Below, piece after piece: positions 26,535 to 35,073 of a stretch of DNA of 64,000 nt (within the stretch, counting starts at the first letter, position 1; each line of letters starts with the position of its first letter). The notes beneath the pieces were generated by a model. That model made no database searches and was not told the DNA's origin. It worked only from the letters and a program-made list of their open reading frames with translations. The translations under genes were made by a program, and so were the position numbers. The DNA comes from Ruegeria atlantica (GTDB lineage: Bacteria; Pseudomonadota; Alphaproteobacteria; Rhodobacterales; Rhodobacteraceae): assembly GCF_013032505.1 (NCBI RefSeq), contig NZ_WQCG01000001.1:1364001-1428000 (forward strand), in the 5' to 3' direction.

Positions 26535-27128
26535 TCACAAATCCCTGCCCCAGAACTGCAGTGGCTTCAGTGTCTCGCCTTCTTCACCGATATCCTTCCA
26601 CGAAAACTGCGCGATCACACCGGGTAGCGGTTCGTATCCACGCGCGCGCCAGAAGGCATCCAGGGGGCGATAGTTATCCGGTCGCATTGGGTGATCAACT
26701 GGGCGCTGCACGCTGCAAAAGGTGCACTTTACGTAGCCCAACTTGCGCGCATGTGCCTCGCGTAGGTCAAAGAACTTATGGCCTACGCCCTGCCCTCGAT
26801 AGTCCGATTGAAGGACAGACTCGGCGCAATAGAAGATTTCGTTCAGATCAAACCCTGTGCCTTTAAAAGCAGTGGCGAAATCGTCAGCGTGGTCGGTCAG
26901 AGGGGCCCCGGTCGACGCCCCGATCAGGCGGTCGCCGTCAAATGCCCCCACCACGACCGCTTTGTCGCTATCGCGGTAGGATTGCAGGTAAGTTCGCTCA
27001 TAGTCGAGATCGCCATCATAAAGATATGGCCATGCGCGAAATACCTTGATCCGCAGACGCGCCACGTCGTCCAAGGCATCCGTCAGCGCCGCCCCGGTCA
27101 GGGGACGAACAGACGTGACCTCAGCCAT
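26535..27128 (-). CDS. GNAT-family N-acetyltransferase
   Basis: A 197-residue acetyltransferase-fold protein. The acetyl-CoA segment is visible as SVLQSDYRGQGVGHKFFDLREAHARKLG. The start ATG 27128 overlaps the stop of the SnoaL-like gene by 8 bp, which favours it over the longer frame to 27191. The acceptor is unknown. It is the last gene of a LMW-phosphatase/SnoaL/GNAT operon. Confidence 0.82.
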   Translation of the reverse strand: MAEVTSVRPLTGAALTDALDDVARLRIKVFRAWPYLYDGDLDYERTYLQSYRDSDKAVVVGAFDGDRLIGASTGAPLTDHADDFATAFKGTGFDLNEIFYCAESVLQSDYRGQGVGHKFFDLREAHARKLGYVKCTFCSVQRPVDHPMRPDNYRPLDAFWRARGYEPLPGVIAQFSWKDIGEEGETLKPLQFWGRDL

Positions 27129-27519
27129 TCGAAACCTGCTTGGTCCAGTCGGCAAGGTTGTAAAAGGTGGTGACGCGGGTGATCTTGCCATCCTTCAGGT
27201 CAAAGAACGATCCGGCCGGCAGGCGATAGGTTTGACCGTGGGCTTCGGGCAAACCCTCATCCGTCTGCAGATAGGTGCCGTTCACAATAAACTCGGCTGC
27301 CGCGCGGGTACCGCCCTCAGCTTCGAACACCACGATATCGGTCAGGTTTTCCTTGTAGCAGCGGTTCATATGGGCGCAGAAGGCGGTGAACTTGTCCTTG
27401 CCAGTGCGGATTTGGCCTTCATTCACGTGATGCGCCACGTCATCAGATAGGCAGGCCAGCATGCCATCGACATCACCTGCGTTGAAAGCCTCGAAATAGG
27501 TTTTGACGGTCTTGTTCAT
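27121..27519 (-). CDS. SnoaL-like (NTF2-fold) protein
   Basis: A 132-residue protein of the SnoaL/ketosteroid-isomerase fold: MNKTVKTYFEAFNAGDVDGMLACLSDDVAHHVNEG at the N-terminus and GSFFDLKDGKITRVTTFYN near the end. Such domains bind small hydrophobic or polar substrates as isomerases, hydrolases or binding proteins. ATG 27519 lies five bases after ggag and just after the stop of the phosphatase gene, implying co-translation. Specific function unknown. Confidence 0.82.
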   Translation of the reverse strand: MNKTVKTYFEAFNAGDVDGMLACLSDDVAHHVNEGQIRTGKDKFTAFCAHMNRCYKENLTDIVVFEAEGGTRAAAEFIVNGTYLQTDEGLPEAHGQTYRLPAGSFFDLKDGKITRVTTFYNLADWTKQVSNG

Positions 27520-27521
27520 GA

Positions 27522-27974
27522 TCACTCCGTAGGTTCACCCCAGCGGCCTTTCAGATGCTGAATGATCTGGTCGCGGGTCTGTCGGTAGTGAATTAACTTG
27601 TCTGCGCGGCTTTCGCCCAGTCCGGTAGGGTCCATTATTGGCCAATAATCGACATCCAGGTGAAAAATCCGTGTCAGCTCCAGCGCCTGGCGCTGACTGG
27701 CCGGTGACAAAGCAACGATCAGATCGAACGAACTGAGGTCATCGCCCCATTCTTGCATTTCATCAAACGAGCGTGACCGATGGCGGGACAGCTCAACGCC
27801 AACCTCCTGACAGACCGCGATGCAGAACCCGTCAATCTCAAGGTCATTTCGCACACCGGCGGACTGCACATAGGTGCCGGTGCCGTAGAACTTTTTCATG
27901 AGCCCTTCGGCCATAGGGGACCGAACCGCGTTATGGTCGCAACAGAACAGGACCGACTGCGGCAAAGGCTTCAC
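27522..27974 (-). CDS. Low-molecular-weight protein tyrosine phosphatase family
   Basis: A 150-residue protein with the LMW-PTP loop CDHNAVRS (C12-x5-R18) at the N-terminus and the general-acid Asp in IMDPTGLG. The family contains tyrosine phosphatases and arsenate reductases. The loop sequence lacks the strict CxGNxCRS of classical PTPs, so the substrate is uncertain. It lies directly downstream of the UPF0262 gene (3-bp gap) and is conserved in that place in Rhodobacteraceae. Confidence 0.87.
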   Translation of the reverse strand: MKPLPQSVLFCCDHNAVRSPMAEGLMKKFYGTGTYVQSAGVRNDLEIDGFCIAVCQEVGVELSRHRSRSFDEMQEWGDDLSSFDLIVALSPASQRQALELTRIFHLDVDYWPIMDPTGLGESRADKLIHYRQTRDQIIQHLKGRWGEPTE

Positions 27975-27977
27975 GCG

Positions 27978-28457
27978 TCAGCCTCCGAAATGCAGCACGC
28001 AGATCAGCGTGAACAAACGGCGTGCGGTATCAGTGTCAATGTCAGCCTTACCTTCAAGACGTTCCTGTAAAACGCGACTGCCTTCGTTGTGGATGCCGCG
28101 ACGGGCCATGTCGATGGTTTCGATCTGGCTGGGCGGCAGGGTTTTTACCGCATTGAAATAGCTTTCGCAGATCTGAAAGTAGTCTTTGACCACCTGCCGG
28201 AACGGCCCCAGCGACAGGTGAAACTCTGCCGCCTTTTCTTCGGCCTCGGTGGCGATGTCGAAAACCAGCCGCTTGTCGCGGATCGACAACTGAACACGGT
28301 ACGGTCCATCGGGCACGACACGGTCATCGCGCACAGGCAGTGCAAAGCTGTTTTCTTCCAGCAGATCATAGATCGCAACCTTACGCTCCTGCTCGATCTC
28401 GGGGGTCGGTGGAGGCAGGTTTCGATCATCTAGTTCGATGTGCGAGATACGAGTCAT
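27978..28457 (-). CDS. UPF0262 family protein
   Basis: A 159-residue protein recognisable as UPF0262: TRISHIELDDRNLPPPTPEIEQERKVAIYDLLEEN at the start and the ARRGIHNEGSRVLQERLEGKADID segment near the end. It is restricted to alphaproteobacteria and has no known biochemical role. In related genomes it lies beside hisD; here a glycosyltransferase gene is inserted between them. Operon with the LMW phosphatase. Confidence 0.92.
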   Translation of the reverse strand: MTRISHIELDDRNLPPPTPEIEQERKVAIYDLLEENSFALPVRDDRVVPDGPYRVQLSIRDKRLVFDIATEAEEKAAEFHLSLGPFRQVVKDYFQICESYFNAVKTLPPSQIETIDMARRGIHNEGSRVLQERLEGKADIDTDTARRLFTLICVLHFGG

Positions 28458-28525
28458 TGGATGCGGTCCGTTAAAGTCGGGACAGACTTATCCCAACTCA
28501 AAAAATTGAACAACGCGGGAAAATG

Positions 28526-29326
28526 CTAAATTGGGTGTTCATTCGGGTCGATCTGGTGCTTTCGCAACAGATGGTCCACAAGCGCTCCCTGTTTTAGAGT
28601 TCCAGAATCCACAAACATTTTGCGAAACCACGACCCGTGGAAATGGATCGACATTTTGTTCCGCCAGTCCAGAAAATCCAGTTTGGACATGTCCGGATCG
28701 TTCCACAGCCTTCGATGACGCGGCGGCAAAGCGTACATGTCGGCGCGCGGGGTCGCATGCTGCATTTCGCCGCTCAGACTGATGTAGTGATACAGCATCG
28801 GTGGTCCCAGACTAAAGAGAGGAAGGCTCCAATAGGTCGATCTTCCGTAGAGCTCTAAATAGGCTTGCTGCTTTTCGACGGGCCACCAGGGCGGTACCAG
28901 ATTGCTATCAAAAGCAAATTCGCACATAGCTTGAAGAGCGGTGCTGTTGTCCGGAAAGGCCATGATGCTGTTGATCAGCCGTTGGTTTTTCTTGTTACCA
29001 CGCGGGAACAGATATCCGTCTTTTGCCGCCAATGGGCGTAGCGCGTAGATATCCGCGTCCACCCAGATATAGTCCGTTTTCTGCAGTAGTTTTAGTCGAA
29101 ACAGATCCGCGTGGACGGCTACAGACCGGGCGATCGGATCGCGGTAAATCTCGGAAGTATCATAAACTTCGCGTGCGTCGCGTTCCTCGATGTAGTCCGG
29201 AATATCCTCTAGGTCGCCATAGTGGTAGACGATCGGCTTCTGGTCCACATCCGCGAAGGATTTCAGGCACAAATGCTCTAGAAAACTAAATCGCTTGCCG
29301 ATCCAGAGTGTTGCCACGCGTTCCAA
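28526..29326 (-). CDS. Glycosyltransferase-like protein with DxD motif
   Basis: A 266-residue protein with a glycosyltransferase type-A layout. The sequence KTDYIWVDADIYALRPL near residues 82-98 supplies the metal-binding DxD, and the C-terminus has HFHGSWFRKMF. This fits Gly_transf_sug/GT32-like or capsular polysaccharide transferases. Translation starts at TTG 29326, supported by aggag seven bases upstream. It lies between hisD and UPF0262, which are usually neighbours, so it may be an insertion into the core cluster. Acceptor and sugar donor are unknown. Confidence 0.75.
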   Translation of the reverse strand: MERVATLWIGKRFSFLEHLCLKSFADVDQKPIVYHYGDLEDIPDYIEERDAREVYDTSEIYRDPIARSVAVHADLFRLKLLQKTDYIWVDADIYALRPLAAKDGYLFPRGNKKNQRLINSIMAFPDNSTALQAMCEFAFDSNLVPPWWPVEKQQAYLELYGRSTYWSLPLFSLGPPMLYHYISLSGEMQHATPRADMYALPPRHRRLWNDPDMSKLDFLDWRNKMSIHFHGSWFRKMFVDSGTLKQGALVDHLLRKHQIDPNEHPI

Positions 29327-29379
29327 GTCTGGCTCCTATGCGTCAGGTTCTTCGGTCAAGGCGCCGTTGAACAACCGGT

Positions 29380-29446
29380 TGTTTCAAGTCCCTACCCAGA
29401 TAACCTGTGCAGGTTCGCGGCGGGTGTGACCCTTATGCCATAAGGA
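29380..29446 (-). promoter_or_regulatory. Candidate structured 5' leader upstream of the glycosyltransferase gene
   Basis: Between hisD and the glycosyltransferase gene the minus strand carries a hairpin ccttat-ggc-ataagg, a palindromic aacctg-ca-caggtt and, just downstream, the perfect palindrome aacaaccggttgtt (29370-29383). The tail (aacctg ... gggtaggga) superficially recalls part of a TPP riboswitch, but the ctgaga core is absent. It could be a structured leader, attenuator or small RNA. No Rfam class is assigned. Confidence 0.35.
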
Positions 29447-29447
29447 T

Positions 29448-30749
29448 TTAGCCGTTCAGACGCTTCAACCGCGCGGTTACAGAAAGTCCATGCGCCTCAA
29501 GGCTTTCGGAGTGGGCCAGCTGCTCGGCTGCGGGTCCAATCGCACGCAGTGCTTCAGGTGTCATCTGGCTCAGCGTCGTACGCTTGAGGAAATCCATCAC
29601 GCTGAGGCCGGACGAGAAACGGGCCGAACGCGCTGTTGGCAGCACGTGATTGGGGCCACCGACATAATCGCCAATGGCCTCCGGTGTGTACTGGCCCAGA
29701 AAGATAGCCCCGGCGTGGACAGTCTTAGCGCTCAGCGCCACTGGGTCCGCCACGCACAGCTCCAGGTGTTCGGGCGCGATGCGGTTCGACAATGCCGCCG
29801 CCTCGTCCAGATCACGTACGGTGACTATCGCGCCAAAATCACGCCAGCTTGCACCCGCGATGGCGCGGCGCTGCAGGGTTTCCAGGCGTTTGTCGACGGC
29901 TTTGGCGACATCGTGTCCAAATCCTGCGTCATCTGTAATCAGGATCGATTGCGCGCTTTCGTCATGTTCTGCCTGGCTAAGAAGGTCCAGTGCAATCCAG
30001 TCAGGATCGTTGTCCTTGTCGGCGATGACCAGAATCTCGGACGGACCGGCAATCATGTCGATGCCAACCTTCCCGAATACGCGGCGCTTGGCGGCGGCTA
30101 CAAATGCGTTGCCCGGACCCGTGATCTTGTCGACCGCTGCAATTGTGTCGGTGCCATAGGCCAGTGCGGCAATCGCCTGTGCCCCGCCAATACGATAGAT
30201 CGTGTCCACACCGGAAAGCTGCGCCGCCAGCAAGACCAACGGGTTCACTTGTCCATCCGGTGTCGGCACGGCAATGGCCAGACGCTCAACCCCTGCGACC
30301 TTCGCGGGGATTGCGTTCATCAGCACAGAAGACGGGTAAGATGCCAGCCCGCCGGGCACGTAGAGACCGGCAGCCGACACAGCAGACCAGCGCCAACCCA
30401 GCGTTGCGCCCGACGAATCTGTCCACTCGTGATCCTCTGGCAACTGCATTTCGTGATAGGATCTGATGCGCTCAGCGGCCAACTCCAAAGCAGCCCGATC
30501 TTCGGATGAGACCTGATCCACGGCCTCGGCTATCTGTTCGGCGCTGAAGGCTAGTGTTTCGGGTGTCAGCTCCAGCCGGTCAAACTTGGCGGTCAGCTCG
30601 ATCACCGCCGCATCGCCACGTGTCCGCACGTCTTCGATAATCCCGGCGACAACGGCATCCACATCCGGGCTGTCCTCGCGCTTGGCTGACAACAGCGTTG
30701 TGAAGGCGGTCTCGAATTCGGACGACGTCGTGTCGAGGAAGACAGGCAT
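29448..30749 (-). CDS. hisD: Histidinol dehydrogenase
   Basis: A 433-residue protein catalysing the last two oxidations of histidine biosynthesis (histidinol to histidine, two NAD+). Recognisable segments are GGLASYPSSVLMNAIPAKVAGV, KITGPGNAFVAAAKRRVFGKVGIDMIAGPSEILVIAD, LLSQAEHDESAQSILIT (zinc ligands Gln/His/Asp region) and GPNHVLPTARSARFSSGLSVMDFLKR. ATG 30749 has ggag nine bases upstream. It follows a GNAT gene and belongs to the conserved murA-DUF2948-hisD neighbourhood. Confidence 0.97.
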   Translation of the reverse strand: MPVFLDTTSSEFETAFTTLLSAKREDSPDVDAVVAGIIEDVRTRGDAAVIELTAKFDRLELTPETLAFSAEQIAEAVDQVSSEDRAALELAAERIRSYHEMQLPEDHEWTDSSGATLGWRWSAVSAAGLYVPGGLASYPSSVLMNAIPAKVAGVERLAIAVPTPDGQVNPLVLLAAQLSGVDTIYRIGGAQAIAALAYGTDTIAAVDKITGPGNAFVAAAKRRVFGKVGIDMIAGPSEILVIADKDNDPDWIALDLLSQAEHDESAQSILITDDAGFGHDVAKAVDKRLETLQRRAIAGASWRDFGAIVTVRDLDEAAALSNRIAPEHLELCVADPVALSAKTVHAGAIFLGQYTPEAIGDYVGGPNHVLPTARSARFSSGLSVMDFLKRTTLSQMTPEALRAIGPAAEQLAHSESLEAHGLSVTARLKRLNG

Positions 30750-30809
30750 GTTCTGGCACTCCGGAGCGTTTGACCGGGACATATCGTCCGGATGGGCTGG
30801 CCTCAACCC

Positions 30810-31277
30810 TCAGTCCTGCAGGTTCAGCGATTTGCGCATGTTTAGACAGGACAAGTCATTGCGCTGACTGCACCTCCCGGTGGCTTGCCAGCCACAACGT
30901 GAATAGAAGCCCTTCGCAGTTCGGGTGGCCTCAAGCCGTCCCTCAGCGCAACCCAAGGCGATAAGCTCCTGCTCAAGTTTCTTCAATAAAGCCCCGCCAA
31001 TACCGCAACGGGTGTGATCGGGATCGATATACAACAGGGTGATTTCTCCGGCTTCGGTCAGTCCACCAACGGCTGCAGGCTGCCCGTTATTCTCGGCAAG
31101 CCAGATTTGTGCCCCGTTCCTGATCCAGCCCCTGATAGTCGCCGGATCCTTGTTTGCGATCCATTGGGCAACCACCTCAGGATCATCCTGATGGTCTGCC
31201 TTACAAAGCCCGGTAATTGACCGGATCAGAACACGGCTCAGATCGAACACATCGAACACGGTCGCGCGCCGCAACAC
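30810..31277 (-). CDS. GNAT-family N-acetyltransferase
   Basis: A 155-residue acetyltransferase with the acetyl-CoA binding segment LLYIDPDHTRCGIGGALLKKLEQELIALGC (about 80-109) and the aromatic tail motif AKGFYSRCGW. The substrate is not predictable. It lies between DUF2948 and hisD with short gaps, likely in the same transcript. Confidence 0.85.
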   Translation of the reverse strand: MLRRATVFDVFDLSRVLIRSITGLCKADHQDDPEVVAQWIANKDPATIRGWIRNGAQIWLAENNGQPAAVGGLTEAGEITLLYIDPDHTRCGIGGALLKKLEQELIALGCAEGRLEATRTAKGFYSRCGWQATGRCSQRNDLSCLNMRKSLNLQD

Positions 31278-31320
31278 CAGGCCCTGTGGAGGCCCGGTGA
31301 ATGCCTGCGCTATGCCGCGC

Positions 31321-31797
31321 TTATTCCGGATGAGATGGTGCCTGACCCGATGGGGCCTGATACGGCCGGGTCACATCCTTGAGGGTGACATCCAGCGCCT
31401 CGACCGACAGGCGGATTGCACCGTCGCCTGCCAGCGTCAGCGTAATCTGCCCGGCGCCATCTTCTTCGGCTTCGAAATCGATCGACAGCAGAGACATCAC
31501 CATGTCCTTATCGCTGCGGTCGACACCCTGACTGGCCACTGAAAGGACCGAGTCGACAACCAAAACCGCCTGCACCCGTTCGAATGGCCGATCCCGGCGC
31601 GCGGCAGCGTCCTTGTCTTCCCAGCGGAAGCGGTTCAGCAGTAAACCGAAGCGACGTTCAGAAGGTCTCCACGTCATCTCGGTAATCGGGAAAACCGCGT
31701 CCTGCGCTAGGGTCGAGATCACCTGCAGGTCATCAGCATCCTCGGCCCCCAGGTTCAGTGGGGCTTCGCGTCCGTCTTCGAAACTTGCGTCTGTCAT
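31321..31797 (-). CDS. DUF2948 family protein
   Basis: A 158-residue alphaproteobacterial protein of unknown function. It is recognised by [48 protein letters not shown] and the beta-rich C-terminal half ending [17 protein letters not shown]. Its start overlaps the murA stop by 4 bp, so it is translationally coupled to murA, as in other Rhodobacteraceae. No catalytic motif is seen. Confidence 0.9.
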   Translation of the reverse strand: MTDASFEDGREAPLNLGAEDADDLQVISTLAQDAVFPITEMTWRPSERRFGLLLNRFRWEDKDAAARRDRPFERVQAVLVVDSVLSVASQGVDRSDKDMVMSLLSIDFEAEEDGAGQITLTLAGDGAIRLSVEALDVTLKDVTRPYQAPSGQAPSHPE

Positions 31798-33062
31798 TGG
31801 CCTTTGATCCGTTCAATCTTTGCGCCCACGCCTTCCAGCTTGCGCACCACATGTTCATATCCGCGGTCCAGATGATAGACCCGGCTGACCGTCGTTTCCC
31901 CTTCGGCCGCCATACCGGCCAGAATCAACGACACCGAGGCCCGCAAATCCGTCGCCATTACGGGCGCGCCTTTCAGGCGTTCAACTCCGGTCACGGTCGC
32001 CGTGCCACCGTGTACTTCAATATTTGCGCCCATGCGCACCAATTCGGGGGCATGCATAAAGCGGTTCTCGAAAATACGCTCTTCCAGAACCGAGGTACCT
32101 TCGGCCGTGCACATCAGCGCCATCATCTGTGCCTGCAGGTCAGTCGGAAAGCCGGGGAATGGCTCGGTCACCACATCCACGGCACTGACACGACCGTTCT
32201 TGCGCGCAACCTTCAGGCCATGTCGAGTTTCTTCGACATGCACGCCTGCCGCATCCAGCTTGACCGCGAAGGATTCGACCAGAGACATCCTACCACCCAA
32301 CAGCTCAACCTCACCGCCACACATCGCAGGGGCCAGCATATAGGTGCCCAGTTCAATTCGGTCGGTTACCACCTGATGCGTTGCACCATGCAGGCGATCT
32401 ACGCCCTGAATCTCGACGGTCGAGGTCCCCTCGCCCGAAATCTGTGCACCCATCTTGCGCAGACATTCGACCAGGTCGACGATCTCAGGCTCGCGTGCAG
32501 CGTTCTTCAGAACAGTCGTGCCTTTAGCCAGCGTCGCAGCCATGACGATGTTCTCGGTCGCACCCACCGAGGCAAAGCGCATCTCATGCACAGCGCCCTT
32601 CAACCCACCGGGGGCTTTGGCGTGCAGATAACCGTCTTTCAGTTCAATTTCCGCGCCCAGCGCTTCAAGTCCTTCGACATGCAGGTCCATCGGACGCGCG
32701 CCGATGGCGCAGCCGCCCGGCAACGACACGACGGCCTGCCCGAAACGCGCCAGCAAAGGACCCAGCACCAAATTGGATGCTCGCATTTTGCGCACAATCT
32801 CATAATCCGCCGTCTGACTGGTCAGGTCATGGCTGGACATCGCCAGCACCTGCCCATCCTGCAACGAGGACACTTCGGCCCCCAGCGATTGCAACAGCGC
32901 AGTCATTGTCTTGATGTCACTCAGCCGCGGCGCATTTGTCAGCGTCAGCGGTTCTTCGCTCAGCAAAGTTGCGGGCATCAGCGTCAGACATGCGTTCTTG
33001 GCCCCCGCGATCGGTATCTGACCGTTCAGCGGCCCGTTGCCCGTCACCAAAATCGAATCCAT
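31794..33062 (-). CDS. murA: UDP-N-acetylglucosamine 1-carboxyvinyltransferase
   Basis: A 422-residue EPSP-synthase-fold enzyme that transfers enolpyruvate from PEP to UDP-GlcNAc, the first committed step of peptidoglycan synthesis in the cytosol. The N-terminus [19 protein letters not shown] and the fosfomycin-binding Cys118 in [15 protein letters not shown] are intact. Length is normal. It is preceded by a 51-codon gene and followed by DUF2948 with a 4-bp overlap. Confidence 0.97.
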   Translation of the reverse strand: MDSILVTGNGPLNGQIPIAGAKNACLTLMPATLLSEEPLTLTNAPRLSDIKTMTALLQSLGAEVSSLQDGQVLAMSSHDLTSQTADYEIVRKMRASNLVLGPLLARFGQAVVSLPGGCAIGARPMDLHVEGLEALGAEIELKDGYLHAKAPGGLKGAVHEMRFASVGATENIVMAATLAKGTTVLKNAAREPEIVDLVECLRKMGAQISGEGTSTVEIQGVDRLHGATHQVVTDRIELGTYMLAPAMCGGEVELLGGRMSLVESFAVKLDAAGVHVEETRHGLKVARKNGRVSAVDVVTEPFPGFPTDLQAQMMALMCTAEGTSVLEERIFENRFMHAPELVRMGANIEVHGGTATVTGVERLKGAPVMATDLRASVSLILAGMAAEGETTVSRVYHLDRGYEHVVRKLEGVGAKIERIKGQ

Positions 33063-33068
33063 CTGCTC

Positions 33069-33224
33069 TTATCCCTCGTCCTTGCCGGTCTTGTCCTCGG
33101 AAGCTGCTCGCGCCTTAGCCTGCGCCTTGCGCCGTGCCATATTTGCCTTGAGCGCGGCCTTAAGCCGTTCTTCGCGCGCGTCCCCGGATTTACCGTGTTT
33201 TTTAGGTGAATTTTTGTCTGCCAT
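33069..33224 (-). CDS. Small basic protein upstream of murA (51 aa)
   Basis: A short frame from ATG 33224 to TAA 33069-33071. The 51-residue product (MADKNSPKKHGKSGDAREER...) is highly charged, rich in Lys, Ala and Arg, and predicted helical in residues about 17-42. It ends 6 bp before the murA start, so it is likely cotranscribed. Small charged proteins in this position are common in Rhodobacteraceae, but the role is unknown. The ribosome-binding site is weak (agagaaag). Confidence 0.6.
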   Translation of the reverse strand: MADKNSPKKHGKSGDAREERLKAALKANMARRKAQAKARAASEDKTGKDEG

Positions 33225-33307
33225 TGTCTTTCTCTACAGGAGACGAAAAAAACCGTCCAGACACCCTTGCGCCCCGTTTCGTTTGAGTCTAATCACCCGC
33301 CCACAGC

Positions 33308-33382
<75 letters not shown>

Positions 33383-33415
33383 CCATTTTCCTAAACAAAA
33401 TCAGTAGTTTACGGG

Positions 33416-33432
33416 CCTGGGTCTGTTTCCGG
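33416..33432 (-). repeat. 13-bp element motif, copy 1
   Basis: cctgggtctgtttccgg, matching 36870-36886 over 17 bp and sharing the 13-bp core with 40374 and 42377. This is the only non-coding copy. Confidence 0.7.
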
Positions 33433-33454
33433 GGTCCGGAATTTCCGGACTCGA

Positions 33455-33478
33455 TTTCCGGACTTTTGCAGCGAAACG
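33455..33478. repeat. Left copy of the 24-bp subterminal repeat
   Basis: Identical and in the same orientation as 46490-46513. It contains ttccggac and gcgaaac. A second ttccggac lies at 33443-33450. Likely integrase or excisionase arm sites. Confidence 0.65.
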
Positions 33479-33516
33479 GCGCGGGGCAGGACGGAATGTC
33501 GCGGGGGTAGAAATCA

Positions 33517-33557
33517 AAAGGCCCCCGAATCTGCGGCTGCGCAAACCGGGGGCCTTT
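33517..33557 (-). terminator. Hairpin terminator at the left end of the element
   Basis: Arms 33517-33527 (aaaggcccccg) and 33547-33557 (cgggggccttt) are perfect inverted repeats with A and T tracts, so it can act in both directions. It likely ends the leftward late transcript and shields murA and tRNA-Thr. Confidence 0.65.
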
Positions 33558-33636
33558 GTTGATCGCCTATAGCTTTTAAATACCCGGCGACCATCTGAGG
33601 GACCGGGCAAGATGCTGAATCAGAACCCGGTCAGAG

Positions 33637-33672
33637 CGCGTGGCGGCTGATATGACAAATACCCGCCACGCG
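33637..33672. repeat. 10-bp perfect inverted repeat
   Basis: cgcgtggcgg (33637-33646) faces ccgccacgcg (33663-33672) with a 16-base AT-rich loop. No T tract follows, so it may be a protein site or structured RNA. Confidence 0.45.
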
Positions 33673-33690
33673 AATCCACCTTAACAGAAA

Positions 33691-33722
33691 ACCCCCGATT
33701 TCGGGACGATGAAACCGGGGGT
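33691..33722. terminator. Second hairpin at the element left end
   Basis: acccccgatttc (33691-33702) pairs with gaaaccgggggt (33711-33722), 11 of 12 positions, with A-rich sequence before and tctta after. A probable back-up bidirectional terminator. Confidence 0.5.
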
Positions 33723-34212
33723 CTTACTATGTCCAGATAACTAGAAAGCACGGTTAAAAGTTACATTGAACGGGCCGGGTTTCGCGTGACTCTTCGTGAC
33801 GGGGATAAGTCGCCAGATTGTCAGCCCCGACCCGTCACCAGATTATCAGATTCGCCCACCCCACCCAAGAACGGCACCAAGCGACAGGGGGCGAAACAGG
33901 GCGAAACAGGCGCGCAGAGCGAGCCGCACAGGGCCGGTAATTTCCGGCGACCTAGCACCCGGAAAACATCCGTTCCCCCACTCAGCGGCCAGCACAGCGG
34001 GTCAAAAATATCAAAGTAAAGGCTAAGGGGTTTTACTTTCGGGAATGGCGGGACCGATGGTCAGATTTTGGCCCCGCCTAGCTGCGTGAGAGCAATTGCA
34101 GTTGCCGCCAGCCTAAGACGGAAAAGGCCCCCGCGCAAATCCCGCCAGATCGCACAGGGGCCAAGTTTGGGAGTCCGACTAACTCACCCTCGGCACCAGT
34201 ATAGCGCCAAGG

Positions 34213-34413
34213 TCAGGGCGTGGGCAAATCTTCGGGCTTGATCCAAAGGCGAGTGTGCATCGGGTTATCAAGGCCGGGGTCGGCCCTCAGAACGTGGTGC
34301 ATCTGGGTCCGAGTGTTCAGCGGTTCATATCGGGCGGACGCCAGCCACCCGGCGGCGTTGTCAGTCTGGCAAACCGGGTTGCCGTTACTGCGGTACATCG
34401 TGACTAGGGCCAT
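34213..34413 (-). CDS. Small protein of unknown function, last gene of the late operon
   Basis: A 66-residue product (MALVTMYRSNGNPVCQTDNAAGWLASARYEPL...). The start ATG 34413 follows aaagg and lies five bases after the previous stop, which supports expression. The opening pattern (xVTMYRxxGxPV ... AAGWLAxxY) resembles small proteins encoded near phage capsid genes, but no family is assigned. Confidence 0.55.
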   Translation of the reverse strand: MALVTMYRSNGNPVCQTDNAAGWLASARYEPLNTRTQMHHVLRADPGLDNPMHTRLWIKPEDLPTP

Positions 34414-34417
34414 TGGT

Positions 34418-34825
34418 TCAACCTTTCAATCTCGCTGATTTCGGGGGCCGTGATCGGCCAGCATGGGCCGGGTGTTTCCGATGGTTCGGCGTGTAGAGTT
34501 TCAGGGCGTGGGCCTTGGCGCGTTCGTCCAGTACCTCGGCAGATCGTTGACGGATCACACCCAGAGTTTCCCGCGTGGTGCTGAACAGGTTTTGCCAGAC
34601 GATCACGGTTTGATCTGGCAGGCCAAATGCGGTGATCTGGTGCAGCACGGACTCGGCCAGACTGTCACAATCCCCCCGGAACAATCGCCCCACCCGATGC
34701 GCGCCTTGGACGCCAAGCCAAACGGCATCCTCTGACGGTTGCCCGGTGCGCAGATCATAATCAGGCGATACGATCAGAGTCGGGTATTCAGCCACAGGCG
34801 GGCGCGGTGCGGTGGTTGTGATCAT
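34418..34825 (-). CDS. Hypothetical protein, 135 aa
   Basis: No recognised domain. The middle part (SLAESVLHQITAFGLPDQTVIVWQNLF) looks like an ordinary globular fold, and the C-terminus is basic (NHRKHPAHAGRSRPPKSARLKG), suggesting nucleic-acid or membrane contact. It overlaps the upstream gene by 4 bp. Satellite late operon. Confidence 0.55.
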   Translation of the reverse strand: MITTTAPRPPVAEYPTLIVSPDYDLRTGQPSEDAVWLGVQGAHRVGRLFRGDCDSLAESVLHQITAFGLPDQTVIVWQNLFSTTRETLGVIRQRSAEVLDERAKAHALKLYTPNHRKHPAHAGRSRPPKSARLKG

Positions 34826-35073
34826 GGTCGAATCCTTTCCCCTAAGAATTGGTAAAGCGCAGATTGCACAAGGCTGGACGCCTTGCGCTTTTGGTGTCGG
34901 TCCAGATCGTCAGAAACCCAGATTGTGAAATCCTGTTTCCGGCCCTCTGGCCTCGGTGTTGCGGTGCAAATCGTGGCCCCGTCCAGCGTGGCGCGGACGT
35001 GGAATCCCCCGTCAAAGTGATAGGCGGATTCCATCCCGGCGCGGTCTGCGTAGGGCGTCCACTCAGGCGGCAT
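34822..35073 (-). CDS. Hypothetical protein, 83 aa
   Basis: A small protein (MPPEWTPYADRAGMES...) with a beta-rich central part (FHVRATLDGATICTATPR) and a basic helical C-terminus. Its start overlaps the stop of the upstream gene by one base, and its end overlaps the next gene by 4 bp. Function unknown. Confidence 0.55.
   Translation of the reverse strand: MPPEWTPYADRAGMESAYHFDGGFHVRATLDGATICTATPRPEGRKQDFTIWVSDDLDRHQKRKASSLVQSALYQFLGERIRP

Larger units (their letters stand above)
33383..34212. other. 830-bp non-coding left end of the element
   Basis: No gene is supported. It holds one copy of the 13-bp motif cctgggtctgttt (33416), the 24-bp end repeat (33455-33478), a terminator (33517-33557), further hairpins, a tandem gggcgaaaca repeat (33890-33909), and another G+C-rich hairpin with tails around 34118-34165 (aaaaggcccccg ... 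caggggcc). It probably contains integrase arm sites and the end of the late operon. Confidence 0.6.

Noticed and set aside
29380..29446. TPP riboswitch upstream of the glycosyltransferase gene
   Set aside because: Only the final aacctg...gggtaggga part resembles it; the essential ctgaga core and the expected thiamine gene are missing.
29490..30509. 339-codon plus-strand frame opposite hisD
   Set aside because: Antisense to hisD, with composition typical of a shadow and no motif.
31321..31797. DUF2948 gene as part of the satellite
   Set aside because: It is coupled to murA outside the 49-bp repeats and belongs to the core cluster.
31758..33209. 483-codon plus-strand open frame opposite murA
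   Set aside because: It is antisense to a complete murA gene with intact catalytic motif, and its protein is His/Gln/Arg-rich low-complexity, typical of a GC-skewed shadow frame.
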